A stretch of DNA of 64,000 nucleotides from Pelosinus fermentans JBW45. Its GTDB lineage: Bacteria > Bacillota > Negativicutes > DSM-13327. The stretch covers positions 1,582,501 to 1,646,500 of the forward strand of contig NZ_CP010978.1 in assembly GCF_000271665.2 (NCBI RefSeq), given 5' to 3'. How positions within the stretch are numbered: the first letter of the stretch is position 1; the number at the start of each line of letters is the position of its first letter. Below the pieces are notes generated by a model. That model had not been told where the DNA came from and did not search any database. It saw only the letters and a list, made by a program, of their open reading frames with translations. This document shows, piece by piece, positions 17,974 to 26,211 of this stretch. Made by a program: the position numbers and the translations under genes.

Positions 17974-17992
17974 GAGAATGATTACATATATC
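17974..17992. promoter_or_regulatory. Fur-box-like site over the start of the iron-uptake operon
   Basis: GAGAATGATTACATATATC matches the Fur consensus at about 13 of 19 positions and sits just downstream of a strong -10 element, a classic position for repression. Confidence 0.62.
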
Positions 17993-18073
17993 ATCACTAA
18001 AAATATTTCCATATTATACATATGAAATATTTAGATTCTAACAAATGCTGGAATGTTTCATCATTTGTTAATT

Positions 18074-18092
18074 GATAATGGATTTTATTATC
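18074..18092. promoter_or_regulatory. Second Fur-box-like palindrome before the FTR1 gene
   Basis: GATAATGGATTTTATTATC matches the consensus at about 14 of 19 positions. It is the core of a longer inverted repeat TTAATTGATAAT / ATTATCAATTAA that ends about 20 bases before the ribosome binding site, so it could also form an mRNA hairpin. Confidence 0.65.
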
Positions 18093-18123
18093 AATTAACA
18101 ATAATATAGAAGGAGGTGAATAT

Positions 18124-19311
18124 ATGCGTAAATGGTTACTTGTCGTTATTATGGCATTTATAGTAGTTAGTCAGGGGATGGTTTTTGCAGCACCTAAATG
18201 GGATGCTGTCGTTGAAAAAATAGAAAAAACACTGGATCAGTCTCTAACTGTGTATAAAAGCGGAGATACAGCTGGGGCCAAGAAAATAGTAAATGATGCG
18301 TATTATGGGATGTATGAAAAAGATGGCTTGGAAAAGGCAGTAAACTCGACTGTTTCCGCTAAAAGGGCCAACTTGACTGAATACAAGTTTAGCACTATTA
18401 AAAAATTGATGACCAATCAAGCGCCCGAGGCAGACGTTAAAAAGCAGATTAAAGAGATCATTGGAATGATGCGTGAAGACGTTGCTCAAATGGATGGCGG
18501 TGGTAAACAAAGCAGTTCTATGGCAACTTTTTGGCCGGCTTTTCTGATTATGGTTCGTGAAGGCGCGGAAGCGATTTTGGTTATTGGTGCTATTATTGCG
18601 TATCTGATTAAGTCTGGAAATGGTGAAAAGACACAGGTTATTTATAATTATTCTGGGGCCGCTATCGTAGCGAGTTTTTTAACGGCTATTTTATTCCGCT
18701 CTGTGATTAATCTCAGTGGTGCCAGCCAGGAAATTATGGAAGGTACGACTATGCTGATAGCGGTGTTCGTTCTTTTGTCCGTTGGACATTGGATGAAAAG
18801 CAAGTCAGATGAAAAATCCTGGGGGAATTATATTGAAGGCAAGGTCCAAAATTCTCTGACTAAAAATAATACTTTTTCCTTGGGAATCGCTGCTTTTTTA
18901 GCCGTGTATCGTGAGGGTGCTGAAGTAGTATTGTTCTATCAGGCACTATTTAATGATGCCGGTGATGATATGCAAATGATTTGGCTGGGATTTGGTGCGG
19001 GGTGTCTCGCTTTAGTCGTGATTTTTGCAGTAGTTCGCTATGGCAGTCTTAAGCTTCCATTGAAACCTTTCTTTCAGGGAACTAGTATTTTAATGTTTAT
19101 TTTAGCAATTAGTTTTGCTGGTGGCGGAGTAAAAGAGCTACAGGAAGGAGGTTTAGTTGGAGTTACGCTTCTGGAGGGGATGCCTATGTTTGATGTTTTG
19201 GGAATCTATCCGACAGTTGAAACTCTGTTGCCACAATTCTTTCTTGTATTAATGGTTCTTGGAAATAGCATCTATCAAAAAAAGAAAAAAATTAGGGAGG
19301 CCGTATCATGA
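18124..19311 (+). CDS. FTR1-family iron permease
   Basis: A 395-residue membrane protein. A signal peptide (about 1-22) leads into a helical periplasmic domain (about 23-130), then about seven membrane helices. The two REGAE iron-binding motifs are present: MVREGAEAILV near 144 and YREGAEVVLF near 261. The family moves iron across the cytoplasmic membrane, here with the P19-type protein encoded next. AAGGAGGTGA lies eight bases before the ATG. This is the first gene of an operon under a promoter with Fur-like sites, matching the FTR1-P19 arrangement of Campylobacter-type systems. Confidence 0.94.
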   Translation: MRKWLLVVIMAFIVVSQGMVFAAPKWDAVVEKIEKTLDQSLTVYKSGDTAGAKKIVNDAYYGMYEKDGLEKAVNSTVSAKRANLTEYKFSTIKKLMTNQAPEADVKKQIKEIIGMMREDVAQMDGGGKQSSSMATFWPAFLIMVREGAEAILVIGAIIAYLIKSGNGEKTQVIYNYSGAAIVASFLTAILFRSVINLSGASQEIMEGTTMLIAVFVLLSVGHWMKSKSDEKSWGNYIEGKVQNSLTKNNTFSLGIAAFLAVYREGAEVVLFYQALFNDAGDDMQMIWLGFGAGCLALVVIFAVVRYGSLKLPLKPFFQGTSILMFILAISFAGGGVKELQEGGLVGVTLLEGMPMFDVLGIYPTVETLLPQFFLVLMVLGNSIYQKKKKIREAVS

Positions 19312-19862
19312 ATTTGAAAAAGTTTTTATCAATGACTTTTGTTGCCTTAACAGTGCTTGGATTATCAGTAGGACAATCTTTTGCAGCCGGGTTCCAGGAA
19401 TATCCCGTTGGTGATGACATCGAAGTGCCAGAAGCTGGGTTTAAAGTTGCTCTTGTTTATTTTCAACCGATAACAATGGAACCAGCAGGCATGGGATTAA
19501 CACCAGATAAAGCAGATATTCATCTGGAAACAGATATTGCTGCTATTGAAGGCAATAATACTGGTTTTGGTGTTGCTGAATTTATTCCTTATTTGACAGT
19601 ACATTATAAATTAACGAAAAAAGGTACTGGTGAAGTGATTGAAGGTACTCTTATGCCGATGAATGCTAGTGATGGACCTCATTATGGCGCTAATATCAAG
19701 ATGAAAGGTGCTGGTACATACGATGCAGCCTTTACGATTGAGAGTCCAGCTCGCCAAAATTATATGTTGCATGTTGATAAAGAAACAGGTGTAGAAGGTC
19801 ATTTCTGGGAAAAACCAGTAGTTCTACATTGGGATTTCGACTATATCCCTAGAAGTTGGTAA
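19308..19862 (+). CDS. P19/Tpd-type periplasmic iron-transport protein
   Basis: A 184-residue exported protein with a signal peptide ending at about residue 27 (SFA-AG). The mature part matches the P19 / Tpd family: GFQEYPVGDDIEVPEAGFKV at the front, YFQPITMEPAGMGL with the Met metal ligands, DIHLETDIAA, and HYGANIKM and MLHVDKETG toward the end. P19 binds copper and iron sites and feeds FTR1 permeases. Its ATG overlaps the FTR1 stop (ATGA), so the two are translationally coupled. Confidence 0.93.
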   Translation: MNLKKFLSMTFVALTVLGLSVGQSFAAGFQEYPVGDDIEVPEAGFKVALVYFQPITMEPAGMGLTPDKADIHLETDIAAIEGNNTGFGVAEFIPYLTVHYKLTKKGTGEVIEGTLMPMNASDGPHYGANIKMKGAGTYDAAFTIESPARQNYMLHVDKETGVEGHFWEKPVVLHWDFDYIPRSW

Positions 19863-19875
19863 AAAAAGACTGGCG

Positions 19876-19906
19876 GTCCGGGATGATTTTTCCCGGACCT
19901 TTTTAT
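19876..19906 (+). terminator. Intrinsic terminator after the P19 gene
   Basis: GGTCCGGGA / TCCCGGACC stem followed by TTTTTAT. It separates the FTR1-P19 pair from the DUF2318-ABC genes downstream, so the latter may rely on readthrough or on their own promoter. Confidence 0.9.
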
Positions 19907-19935
19907 AGTTTAAGAATTTCATAATGTCCCTTTCC

Positions 19936-19976
19936 TTGCACACAAAGAAAATATTCTAGGGTGTGCTTTGTCTCTT
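19936..19976. repeat. Possible degenerate relative of family 1
   Basis: TTGCACACAAAG and CTTTGTCTCTTTATAGTTC are reminiscent of the arms of the family 1 repeat, but with several changes. Low confidence. Confidence 0.3.
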
Positions 19977-20046
19977 TATAGTTCAAAAGGATGTTAGGTT
20001 ATTGTTTTTTAGTATAGTTAAAAAATTAAAGTGAAAGGAGAAAAAT

Positions 20047-21309
20047 ATGCTGCAAAGTATACTGCAAAACATGATACCGACCATGCAAAATTTAGCTATT
20101 GCTTTGATCCCTTTAGCGATATTGCTGGCTCTGGCCAGTAAGGATCAGTCGGGAGCTTTTAAGAAGTGGATCTGGCGCGGAATCAAATGGGGAATCCTGG
20201 GGGCTGCTTTTATTGCGACTGTAAAGTTAGGTACAAAAGCCGTGAAGCGGGAAGTGTATGAAGGTTTGGTTCTTGTATTGGGGCTGATTGGCGAAATGTC
20301 ACTGCTGGGATTTCTGTGGTGGAATGTCAGGCAGGGGGTTTCTCTTGATAAGTATAAACTAGCAGGTGGTGCGTCTTGTATTGTTGCTGCTGCCCTGCTG
20401 CTGTATCATGGATTGGATTTTATTCTTTTTCCAATTGAGATGATTACCTTTACCAATGAGATAATCAGTCTAGAGTTTCTCATGAAAATGATTGGATTTT
20501 TGTTAGGGGGGCTTTTGACCTGGTTGACTGGTCTGGCAATTATCCGGGCTGCGAGTCTTTTGTCGACCCAAAGGATCATTGCTATTCTTGCGGCGCAACT
20601 TTTGGTGGTTATGGCGAAGCAAGCTCTCATTATAGTTCAGATAATGGCCGTAAGAAAGATTTTCTTAACCACGAAGCAAATGACGCCGATTATAGGACCT
20701 TTGATTAATCATCAAGTTTGGTTCTTATACGCACTGCTTGCAGTTACATTGCTTTTGCCAGTGGTGTTGATGTTGCAGAGCAAGCCGGAAAAGCCTATAG
20801 GGCTTAATCCTGCTCAATACAGAAAAATACTAATGCAGACTCGTAAGAAAATGCGCTGGAGCGGAGCATTAGCTTTAGGTGTATGCACTATGTTTCTGGT
20901 TTCAACCGTTGGTATGGCATATGCCGATGAAAAAGTCGAAATTGTTCCAGCTGTAGCGGTAGTTGCCGAAGGAGAGCAAGTTCGTATTCCTTTGGAAAAA
21001 GTTGATGATGGTCATTTACACCGCTTCTCTTATCGCTCAACAACAGGTGAAACCGTACGGTTTATCGTGATTAAAAAAAGTGGTTCCGCTTACGGTGTTG
21101 GCTTGGATGCTTGTGAGATTTGCGGACCAACTGGTTACTTCGAGCGAGATAATCAAGTGGTTTGCATGCTGTGTGATGTTGTAATGAATACAGCAACTAT
21201 TGGTTTTAAAGGTGGATGTAATCCGATTCCGCTGGAATACAAAGTAGATCAGGGTAAAATGATCGTACCTGCCCAGGCGTTAGAGCAAGAAAAGAATCGA
21301 TTTAAGTAA
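20047..21309 (+). CDS. DUF2318 Fe-S-containing-type membrane protein
   Basis: A 420-residue protein with about eight membrane helices (residues 15-275) followed by a second signal-like helix (about 282-300) and a periplasmic DUF2318 domain. The domain carries CEICG (about 355-359) and CMLCD (about 373-377) plus a nearby GCNPIP, a cysteine set expected to hold a metal or redox centre. Genes of this family stand between P19 and a MacB-like ABC transporter in known FTR1-P19 loci, where they assist iron uptake, possibly as a redox carrier. Ribosome binding site AAAGGAG. Confidence 0.88.
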   Translation: MLQSILQNMIPTMQNLAIALIPLAILLALASKDQSGAFKKWIWRGIKWGILGAAFIATVKLGTKAVKREVYEGLVLVLGLIGEMSLLGFLWWNVRQGVSLDKYKLAGGASCIVAAALLLYHGLDFILFPIEMITFTNEIISLEFLMKMIGFLLGGLLTWLTGLAIIRAASLLSTQRIIAILAAQLLVVMAKQALIIVQIMAVRKIFLTTKQMTPIIGPLINHQVWFLYALLAVTLLLPVVLMLQSKPEKPIGLNPAQYRKILMQTRKKMRWSGALALGVCTMFLVSTVGMAYADEKVEIVPAVAVVAEGEQVRIPLEKVDDGHLHRFSYRSTTGETVRFIVIKKSGSAYGVGLDACEICGPTGYFERDNQVVCMLCDVVMNTATIGFKGGCNPIPLEYKVDQGKMIVPAQALEQEKNRFK

Positions 21310-21322
21310 AGGAGGATACGAG

Positions 21323-22606
21323 ATGTTTTGGGAGATGCTGAAAGGAGCTCTTGTTAGACAGAGCCGGAAAATGTTTATGGTAGCCATTACCATTGCATTG
21401 GGTGTTTCGCTGACAACAGCCATGCTGAATGTAATGCTTGATGTAGGCGATAAGGTAAATCGGGAACTGAAAGCGTATGGAGCAAACATTACAGTGATTC
21501 CTCGGGCGGCATCAGTATTACGAGATGTTTATGGAATAGAAGCCAGTTCTGGAAAGACAGGGCAGTATTTGCAGGAAGCTGATGTTGGTAAGTTAAAAAC
21601 TATTTTTTGGGCTAATAATATTGTTGCATTTTCTCCTTTACTAGAAACGAAGGCTACTGTCGGTTCGGATGATATAACCGTAGTAGGAACCTGGTTTAAC
21701 CGACAACTAGAGCTGCCTACTGGTGAAGTTGTGGAAACCGGAATCAAAGAACTAAAATCCTGGTGGACAGTTGAGGGAAATTGGATTAATGATACTGACA
21801 TTAAGGGAGCGATGGTTGGTTCTACATTAGCGCGGAAATTAAACCTTCACATCGGTGATTCGGTGGAGATTGTCTTGCCTGGAGGTACCCAGGGAGAAGC
21901 TCTAACAGTGCAAGGTATTTTTAACAGCGGCGGTGCTGAAGATGATCAAATCTTTGTAACCCTGCCTTTTGTCCAACAAGGGCTAAATCTTCCAGGTAAA
22001 ATTGGTAAAATAGAAGTAAGCGCTATAACAACACCAGAAAATGAATTAGCACGCAAAGCAGCCCATGATCCAAAAAGTCTTTCCCTAAAAGAATGGGAAA
22101 CTTGGTATTGTACAGCTTATGTCAGTTCAATTGCTTATCAAATCGAAGAAGCTGTCGGTGATTCCCGTGCCAAGCCAGTTCGGCAAGTTGCTGAATCAGA
22201 AGGGACTATTCTGCAAAAGACCCAGCTGTTAATGCTCTTGATCACAGGACTCAGCTTAGCTGGATCAGCTCTTGGCATTTCGAATCTTTTAATGGCTAAT
22301 ATTATGGAGCGCAGTCGGGAGTTTGGTTTACTTAAAGCACTTGGTGCAACAGATCGGGATGTTTTACTGCTAACTCTCACGGAGATTATGACGACTGGTT
22401 TAGTTGGTGGTATTGCAGGCTATTTTTTAGGCTTGGGATTTGCCCAAATTATTGGTCACAATGTTTTTGGTACAGCCGTAGCAATTAATGCGATGGTCAT
22501 TCCTTGGGTCATTATTTCAGTAATTCTAATTACTTTGGTCGGTAGCCTTCCGGCTATGCGAATGCTTTTATCGCTGCGTCCGGCAGCAGTACTTCATGGC
22601 AGGTGA
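21323..22606 (+). CDS. FtsX/MacB-type ABC permease, iron-uptake cluster
   Basis: A 427-residue protein with one N-terminal helix (about 15-35), a periplasmic MacB_PCD domain (about 36-270) and three C-terminal helices forming the FtsX domain, with MERSREFGLLKALGAT, the conserved cytoplasmic loop. It pairs with the next permease and the ATPase at 23757. Such mechanotransmitting ABC complexes work on the periplasmic side and do not import solute through the membrane. In FTR1-P19 loci two permeases of this type are conserved. It starts 13 bases after the DUF2318 gene behind AAAGGAGGA. Confidence 0.88.
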   Translation: MFWEMLKGALVRQSRKMFMVAITIALGVSLTTAMLNVMLDVGDKVNRELKAYGANITVIPRAASVLRDVYGIEASSGKTGQYLQEADVGKLKTIFWANNIVAFSPLLETKATVGSDDITVVGTWFNRQLELPTGEVVETGIKELKSWWTVEGNWINDTDIKGAMVGSTLARKLNLHIGDSVEIVLPGGTQGEALTVQGIFNSGGAEDDQIFVTLPFVQQGLNLPGKIGKIEVSAITTPENELARKAAHDPKSLSLKEWETWYCTAYVSSIAYQIEEAVGDSRAKPVRQVAESEGTILQKTQLLMLLITGLSLAGSALGISNLLMANIMERSREFGLLKALGATDRDVLLLTLTEIMTTGLVGGIAGYFLGLGFAQIIGHNVFGTAVAINAMVIPWVIISVILITLVGSLPAMRMLLSLRPAAVLHGR

Positions 22607-22611
22607 TAAAG

Positions 22612-23742
22612 ATGACAAAATATTCAATGTACACGAAGATGATCTGGAATGCCTTGCTTCGTCGTCGGTCTCGCATGTTGATTGCGTTATTGGCTGTGGC
22701 GATTGGCGCGACTGTTGTATCAGGGCTTGTTACCATTTATTACGATGTTCCTAGGCAAATGGGCAGGGAGTTTCGCTCCTATGGTGCTAATTTATTGTTA
22801 ACACCAGCTGGTGATCAACAGGTGATGGCGCAAAATCTGGTTGCCAATGCGACTGCGCTTTTGCCGTCTGATAAGCTAATTGGCATTGCCCCGTATTTGT
22901 ATGACCGTATTAAGTTAAATGAACAGCCCTTTCTAGTTGCAGGTACGCATTTCCAGGCTGTAAAGAAAGTAAGCCCTTATTGGCAGATCCGTGGTGAGTG
23001 GCCAGCGGATCAGTCTGAGGATATCGTTATTGGTGCTGAAGTGGCAGAACGATTAGAGATTGAACCAGGACAGCAAGTGACTCTGGCGGCAGCTGGCAGC
23101 GAAACTGAAAAAAAGGTGAAAGTTGCTGGTATTCTTCGGACAGGAGGTTCGGAAGAAAACTTTATTTTTCTTGATCTGTCTTTGCTTCAACAGATGTTGA
23201 AGAAGGAAGGTGTGATTAGTATTGCTCAGGTCAGTATTACGGCTAATGAGGCAGAACTAAACACATTAACACAACAAATTGGAGAGCAAGTTCCTGGTGT
23301 GGCACCGCGTTTAGTGAAACAGGTGACCCAGTCGGAGCAAACGGTCCTTGGAAAGCTGCAGGCGTTGGTTTATTTAGTCACAATTGTAGTATTGCTGCTT
23401 ACTTTAATTTGTGTAGCTACAACGATGATGGCAGTTGTTACAGAGCGGCGTAAAGAGATTGGTTTAAAGAAAGCGCTGGGCGCGGAAAATCGCAGCATTA
23501 TCCTTGAGTTTTTAGGGGAAGGTCTGGCATTAGGAGCCTTAGGCGGTCTGCTGGGGACGATTTTAGGATTCTTTTTTGCTCAAGCGGTAAGTGTCAACGT
23601 GTTTGGCAGGATGATTTCATTTCAGCCCTTGATTGCTCTATTAGCATTGGTTGTTTCTATAGCAGTTACTGGCTTAGCATGCCTAATCCCAGTAAAAATT
23701 GCAACGGAAGTTGAACCAGCGATTGTACTCAGAGGCGAGTGA
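22612..23742 (+). CDS. Second FtsX/MacB-type ABC permease
   Basis: A 376-residue paralogue of the preceding protein with the same plan: N-terminal helix, periplasmic domain, then three helices with TERRKEIGLKKALGAE in the FtsX loop. The pair should form a heterodimer on the shared ATPase. I place the start at ATG 22612, five bases after AGGTGA; a GTG at 22603 overlapping the previous stop is the alternative. Confidence 0.88.
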   Translation: MTKYSMYTKMIWNALLRRRSRMLIALLAVAIGATVVSGLVTIYYDVPRQMGREFRSYGANLLLTPAGDQQVMAQNLVANATALLPSDKLIGIAPYLYDRIKLNEQPFLVAGTHFQAVKKVSPYWQIRGEWPADQSEDIVIGAEVAERLEIEPGQQVTLAAAGSETEKKVKVAGILRTGGSEENFIFLDLSLLQQMLKKEGVISIAQVSITANEAELNTLTQQIGEQVPGVAPRLVKQVTQSEQTVLGKLQALVYLVTIVVLLLTLICVATTMMAVVTERRKEIGLKKALGAENRSIILEFLGEGLALGALGGLLGTILGFFFAQAVSVNVFGRMISFQPLIALLALVVSIAVTGLACLIPVKIATEVEPAIVLRGE

Positions 23743-23756
23743 GGAGGTTAATGGAT

Positions 23757-24446
23757 ATGAGTTTACTAGAATTGCATGATGTATCGATGGTTTACGGGAG
23801 TGTGAAAGCCCTTCAAGGGATTGATTTAACAGTAGAAAAGGGCGAATGGCTGGCACTGATGGGGCCATCGGGGTCTGGTAAAACGACCCTAATGAACATA
23901 ATCGGTTGTATGGATAAAGCGTCCACGGGATCAATTGTTTTAGACGGTGTAGATTTCACTGATGTTACTGCAGGGAACCTGACGATGCTCAGGCGAGATA
24001 AAATCGGACTGGTATTTCAGCAGTTTCATCTGATTCCTTATTTAACAGCAGTAGAAAATCTGATGGTAGCTCAATATTATCATAGTATGCCTGACGAACA
24101 AGAAGCGTTATTAGCTTTAGAGAGAGTCGGCCTTAAAGAGAGGGCTCGCCATTTACCCAGTCAGCTTTCTGGCGGGGAACAGCAGAGGGTATGTATTGCC
24201 CGTGCTCTAATTAACTATCCCATGTTGATCTTGGCTGATGAACCAACGGGCAACTTGGATGAAGCTAATGCAAAGATTGTATTAGAATTTTTCCAGCAGC
24301 TTCATCGCGAAGGACATACCATTATTATGGTTACTCATGATCCAAAAGTTGCCGAACTGGCTGAACGATGCATTGTATTGGAACATGGTCGTATAGCCAA
24401 CTGGAAAGACCGTAGAGTTGTCTGCAGGGAGGAAGAAGTCTCATGA
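23757..24446 (+). CDS. LolD/MacB-type ABC ATPase
   Basis: A 229-residue ATPase. Walker A GPSGSGKTT, the Q-loop VFQQFHL, signature LSGGEQQRV, Walker B LILADEPTGNLD and the switch His in MVTHD are all intact. DEPTGNLD and the length mark the LolD/MacB/FtsE branch, consistent with its FtsX-type partners. I use the ATG at 23757, eight bases after AGGAGGT; GTG 23739 and ATG 23751 sit too close to or inside the Shine-Dalgarno site. Confidence 0.93.
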   Translation: MSLLELHDVSMVYGSVKALQGIDLTVEKGEWLALMGPSGSGKTTLMNIIGCMDKASTGSIVLDGVDFTDVTAGNLTMLRRDKIGLVFQQFHLIPYLTAVENLMVAQYYHSMPDEQEALLALERVGLKERARHLPSQLSGGEQQRVCIARALINYPMLILADEPTGNLDEANAKIVLEFFQQLHREGHTIIMVTHDPKVAELAERCIVLEHGRIANWKDRRVVCREEEVS

Positions 24447-24907
24447 GAAGAGGGGTATCCATGGCGGCAGCAAGTGTCTTAATCGGGCTTCTCCTTGCTG
24501 GCTGCAGTAGTCAAAAACCAAATAATGTTCACAGTGACAGCAGCCATAGTGAGCATAGCCACAGTTATAAGGATGGCACATATACAGCTAAAAGCAGCCC
24601 TGATGAACGGGGAGCAGTAGGCGAAATAACCCTTACCATTCAACAGGGGAAAATCGCTAAGGCCGACTATCGAGGAATTCAAAAAGATGGTAAGGTCAAG
24701 GATATAGATTATGGAAAGACGAGTGGGAAAATTGAAAATCCTGAATTCTATCAGAAAGCGCAGCAAGGGGTAAAAGGTGCAGCTGCCTATGGATCCAAGC
24801 TGGTAGAAATGCAAAATGTGGATCGTGTAGATTCTATTTCAGGAGCAACCGTTTCTCATAAGCAATTTACTGAAGCTGTAAAATCAGCATTAGATCAGGC
24901 AAAATGA
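24443..24907 (+). CDS. FMN_bind-domain lipoprotein
   Basis: A 154-residue lipoprotein: lipobox LLAGC with Cys21, then a His/Ser-rich stretch (HSDSSHSEHSHSY), then a single FMN_bind domain. It holds DSISGATVSH near residue 129-138, matching the motif in which a Thr is flavinylated by an ApbE transferase. It should carry a covalent FMN on the outer face of the membrane, and the His-rich stretch could bind metal. It overlaps the ATPase stop by four bases (ATGA). In the comparable Campylobacter locus the last genes are thioredoxin-like, so this is a swap of redox partner. No apbE gene is in the window. Confidence 0.85.
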   Translation: MRRGVSMAAASVLIGLLLAGCSSQKPNNVHSDSSHSEHSHSYKDGTYTAKSSPDERGAVGEITLTIQQGKIAKADYRGIQKDGKVKDIDYGKTSGKIENPEFYQKAQQGVKGAAAYGSKLVEMQNVDRVDSISGATVSHKQFTEAVKSALDQAK

Positions 24908-24924
24908 TCACTCTTCTTTTCAAA

Positions 24925-24972
24925 AAAATAAGCGAAGGAAATCGTAAAATCGATTTTCTTCGCTTATTTTTG
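24925..24972 (+). terminator. Intrinsic terminator of the iron-uptake ABC genes
   Basis: AAATAAGCGAAG pairs with CTTCGCTTATTT, with an inner GAAATCG/CGATTTTC, followed by T residues. Usable on both strands. Confidence 0.9.
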
Positions 24973-24975
24973 CTA

Positions 24976-25028
24976 TTTATAAGTTTTATAGTGAAAAAAC
25001 ATAAAAATTTATGAACCACAAAGGCACT
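24976..25028. repeat. Family 1 repeat, left-end fragment
   Basis: TTTATAAGTTTTATAGTGAA and TATGAACCACAAAGGCAC match the left flank and left arm of the copy at 30192-30250. The sequence then switches abruptly to an unrelated terminator hairpin at 25035. Confidence 0.8.
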
Positions 25029-25034
25029 GTTAGA

Positions 25035-25066
25035 CTCTCTACTTTGAATCCGTAGAGAGTTTTTTC
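25035..25066 (+). terminator. Terminator-like hairpin at the break of the repeat fragment
   Basis: CTCTCTAC / GTAGAGAG stem with a nine-base loop followed by TTTTTTCTTTT. Confidence 0.75.
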
Positions 25067-25164
25067 TTTTCATTTAATAAGGATACCTTGGCAAAAGGAG
25101 TGCTGGTGCGGTATAGTAAAAAATAAGCATAAAGTTAGCGGATAGGAACTTTCTTGCTAAGAAA

Positions 25165-25213
25165 GTAAAGAGGTCATTCCAAAGGTTAGAAGCTTTTGGG
25201 ATGACCTCTTTAC
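25165..25213 (-). terminator. Terminator of the minus-strand lipoprotein gene
   Basis: Long stem from GTAAAGAGGTCAT (25165) to ATGACCTCTTTAC (25201-25213) with further paired bases inside. It lies just past the stop of the lipoprotein gene. A small hairpin ACTTTCTT/AAGAAAGT adjoins it at 25148-25166. Confidence 0.82.
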
Positions 25214-25229
25214 AATGTATCAATACGAT

Positions 25230-25697
25230 TTATTGGACTGTTACCCAAAGTTCACTGGCCCGAGCTGTTTCCGTGGTGTTTGGAATAATGGTAAGTTTGC
25301 CTTTACCTGGACCGATGGCTGTAAATATGGCTTTACCAGTGTCTGGGCCACCCGTTTCTTGTTTTAGTATATCGCCGAAGAAGTATTCACCTGAGGAGGT
25401 GAAGCGTGTGTTCTGGGTAAGGCCTGGCGCCGGTTCAAGGATTAATTTTTGACCTACTTTTAACATCAGATTATTGGCAGATAACTGTACTTTTTCGTTA
25501 TCACTGTAGTTATAGACCACTTTAATATCTTTCAGATCGTCTACTGGTTTGGTAGGGACGGTTGGAGTTGTTGGGGAGGGATTGGGATCAACAGGAGTAA
25601 CTGGGTTAAGATTTGTGCATCCTCCCAGAAAAATAGCCGCTGATAGGAATAAGCCTATGGTAAGATTCGTCCATTTTCTATCTTGCATAATTTTCAT
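25230..25697 (-). CDS. Secreted lipoprotein of unknown function
   Basis: A 155-residue lipoprotein. Lipobox FLGGC with Cys27 is followed by a Pro/Thr-rich linker (about 31-50), then a small beta-rich domain of about 100 residues including LMLKVGQKLILEP and AIFTAIGPGKGKLTI. The pattern recalls bacterial Ig-like or chagasin-like folds, but no diagnostic motif is present. The gene is single, with GGAGG before the start. No function is claimed. Confidence 0.72.
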   Translation of the reverse strand: MKIMQDRKWTNLTIGLFLSAAIFLGGCTNLNPVTPVDPNPSPTTPTVPTKPVDDLKDIKVVYNYSDNEKVQLSANNLMLKVGQKLILEPAPGLTQNTRFTSSGEYFFGDILKQETGGPDTGKAIFTAIGPGKGKLTIIPNTTETARASELWVTVQ

Positions 25698-26211
25698 AAA
25701 AACCTCCTATTGGCATTTGCAGTAGATTATGTAGATTATCTATAGATTTACCTAAAATGATGATAATATGCAAATTTTTTAACAGTATTTGATGTTTTAA
25801 GAAGGTCATTTGAATGGCAGCTATTATAATGATGTTAATAAACAATTGTTTAAAGTTTAATTTTAACTTCTATATTAATAGGCAGGGGATTAGAAATGGA
25901 GGAAGAATGTATATTTAATGTGGGTATAATAAAAATTCTGCCTGCCTCTTTACCAACTTGGCACAAGCCAAGTCTTTTCTTATAAATAGAGATAGTATAG
26001 TTGTTAAAGATGGAAAACGATGAGATTTTATGAACCACAAAGGCACAATGCCGCTACTGCGGCACACAAAGGAGTGCACAAAAAAGTATAACTAAAACCC
26101 TTTGTGTCCTTTGCGTCTTTGTGGTTCAAATGGTTTTAATTTTTCACCGTGCAGTTTTTTTTTTTATTATCATTCTTAGGTAGATATTCTTGTATCAGGA
26201 GGAGGATAATT
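25698..26211. other. Non-coding gap with a hairpin and a family 1 repeat
   Basis: About 510 bases. A hairpin ACTTGGC/GCCAAGT with trailing CTTTTCTT is at 25956-25985, copy B of the family 1 repeat at 26032-26127, and the AGGAGGAGG ribosome binding site of the next gene at its end. No gene is supported. Confidence 0.6.
26032..26127. repeat. Dispersed palindromic repeat, family 1, copy B
   Basis: Begins GAACCACAAAGGCACAATG and ends CTTTGCGTCTTTGTGGTTC, with an inner hairpin GCCGC/GCGGC. The terminal GAACCACAAAG and CTTTGTGGTTC are perfect inverted repeats. Confidence 0.93.

Noticed and set aside
25201-25452. Plus-strand frame opposite the lipoprotein gene
   Set aside because: The minus strand has a signal peptide, lipobox, ribosome binding site and terminator in the right order; the plus frame has none.
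26040-26127. Family 1 repeats as a CRISPR array
   Set aside because: Copies are kilobases apart, palindromic and without regular spacers; no cas genes are in the window.
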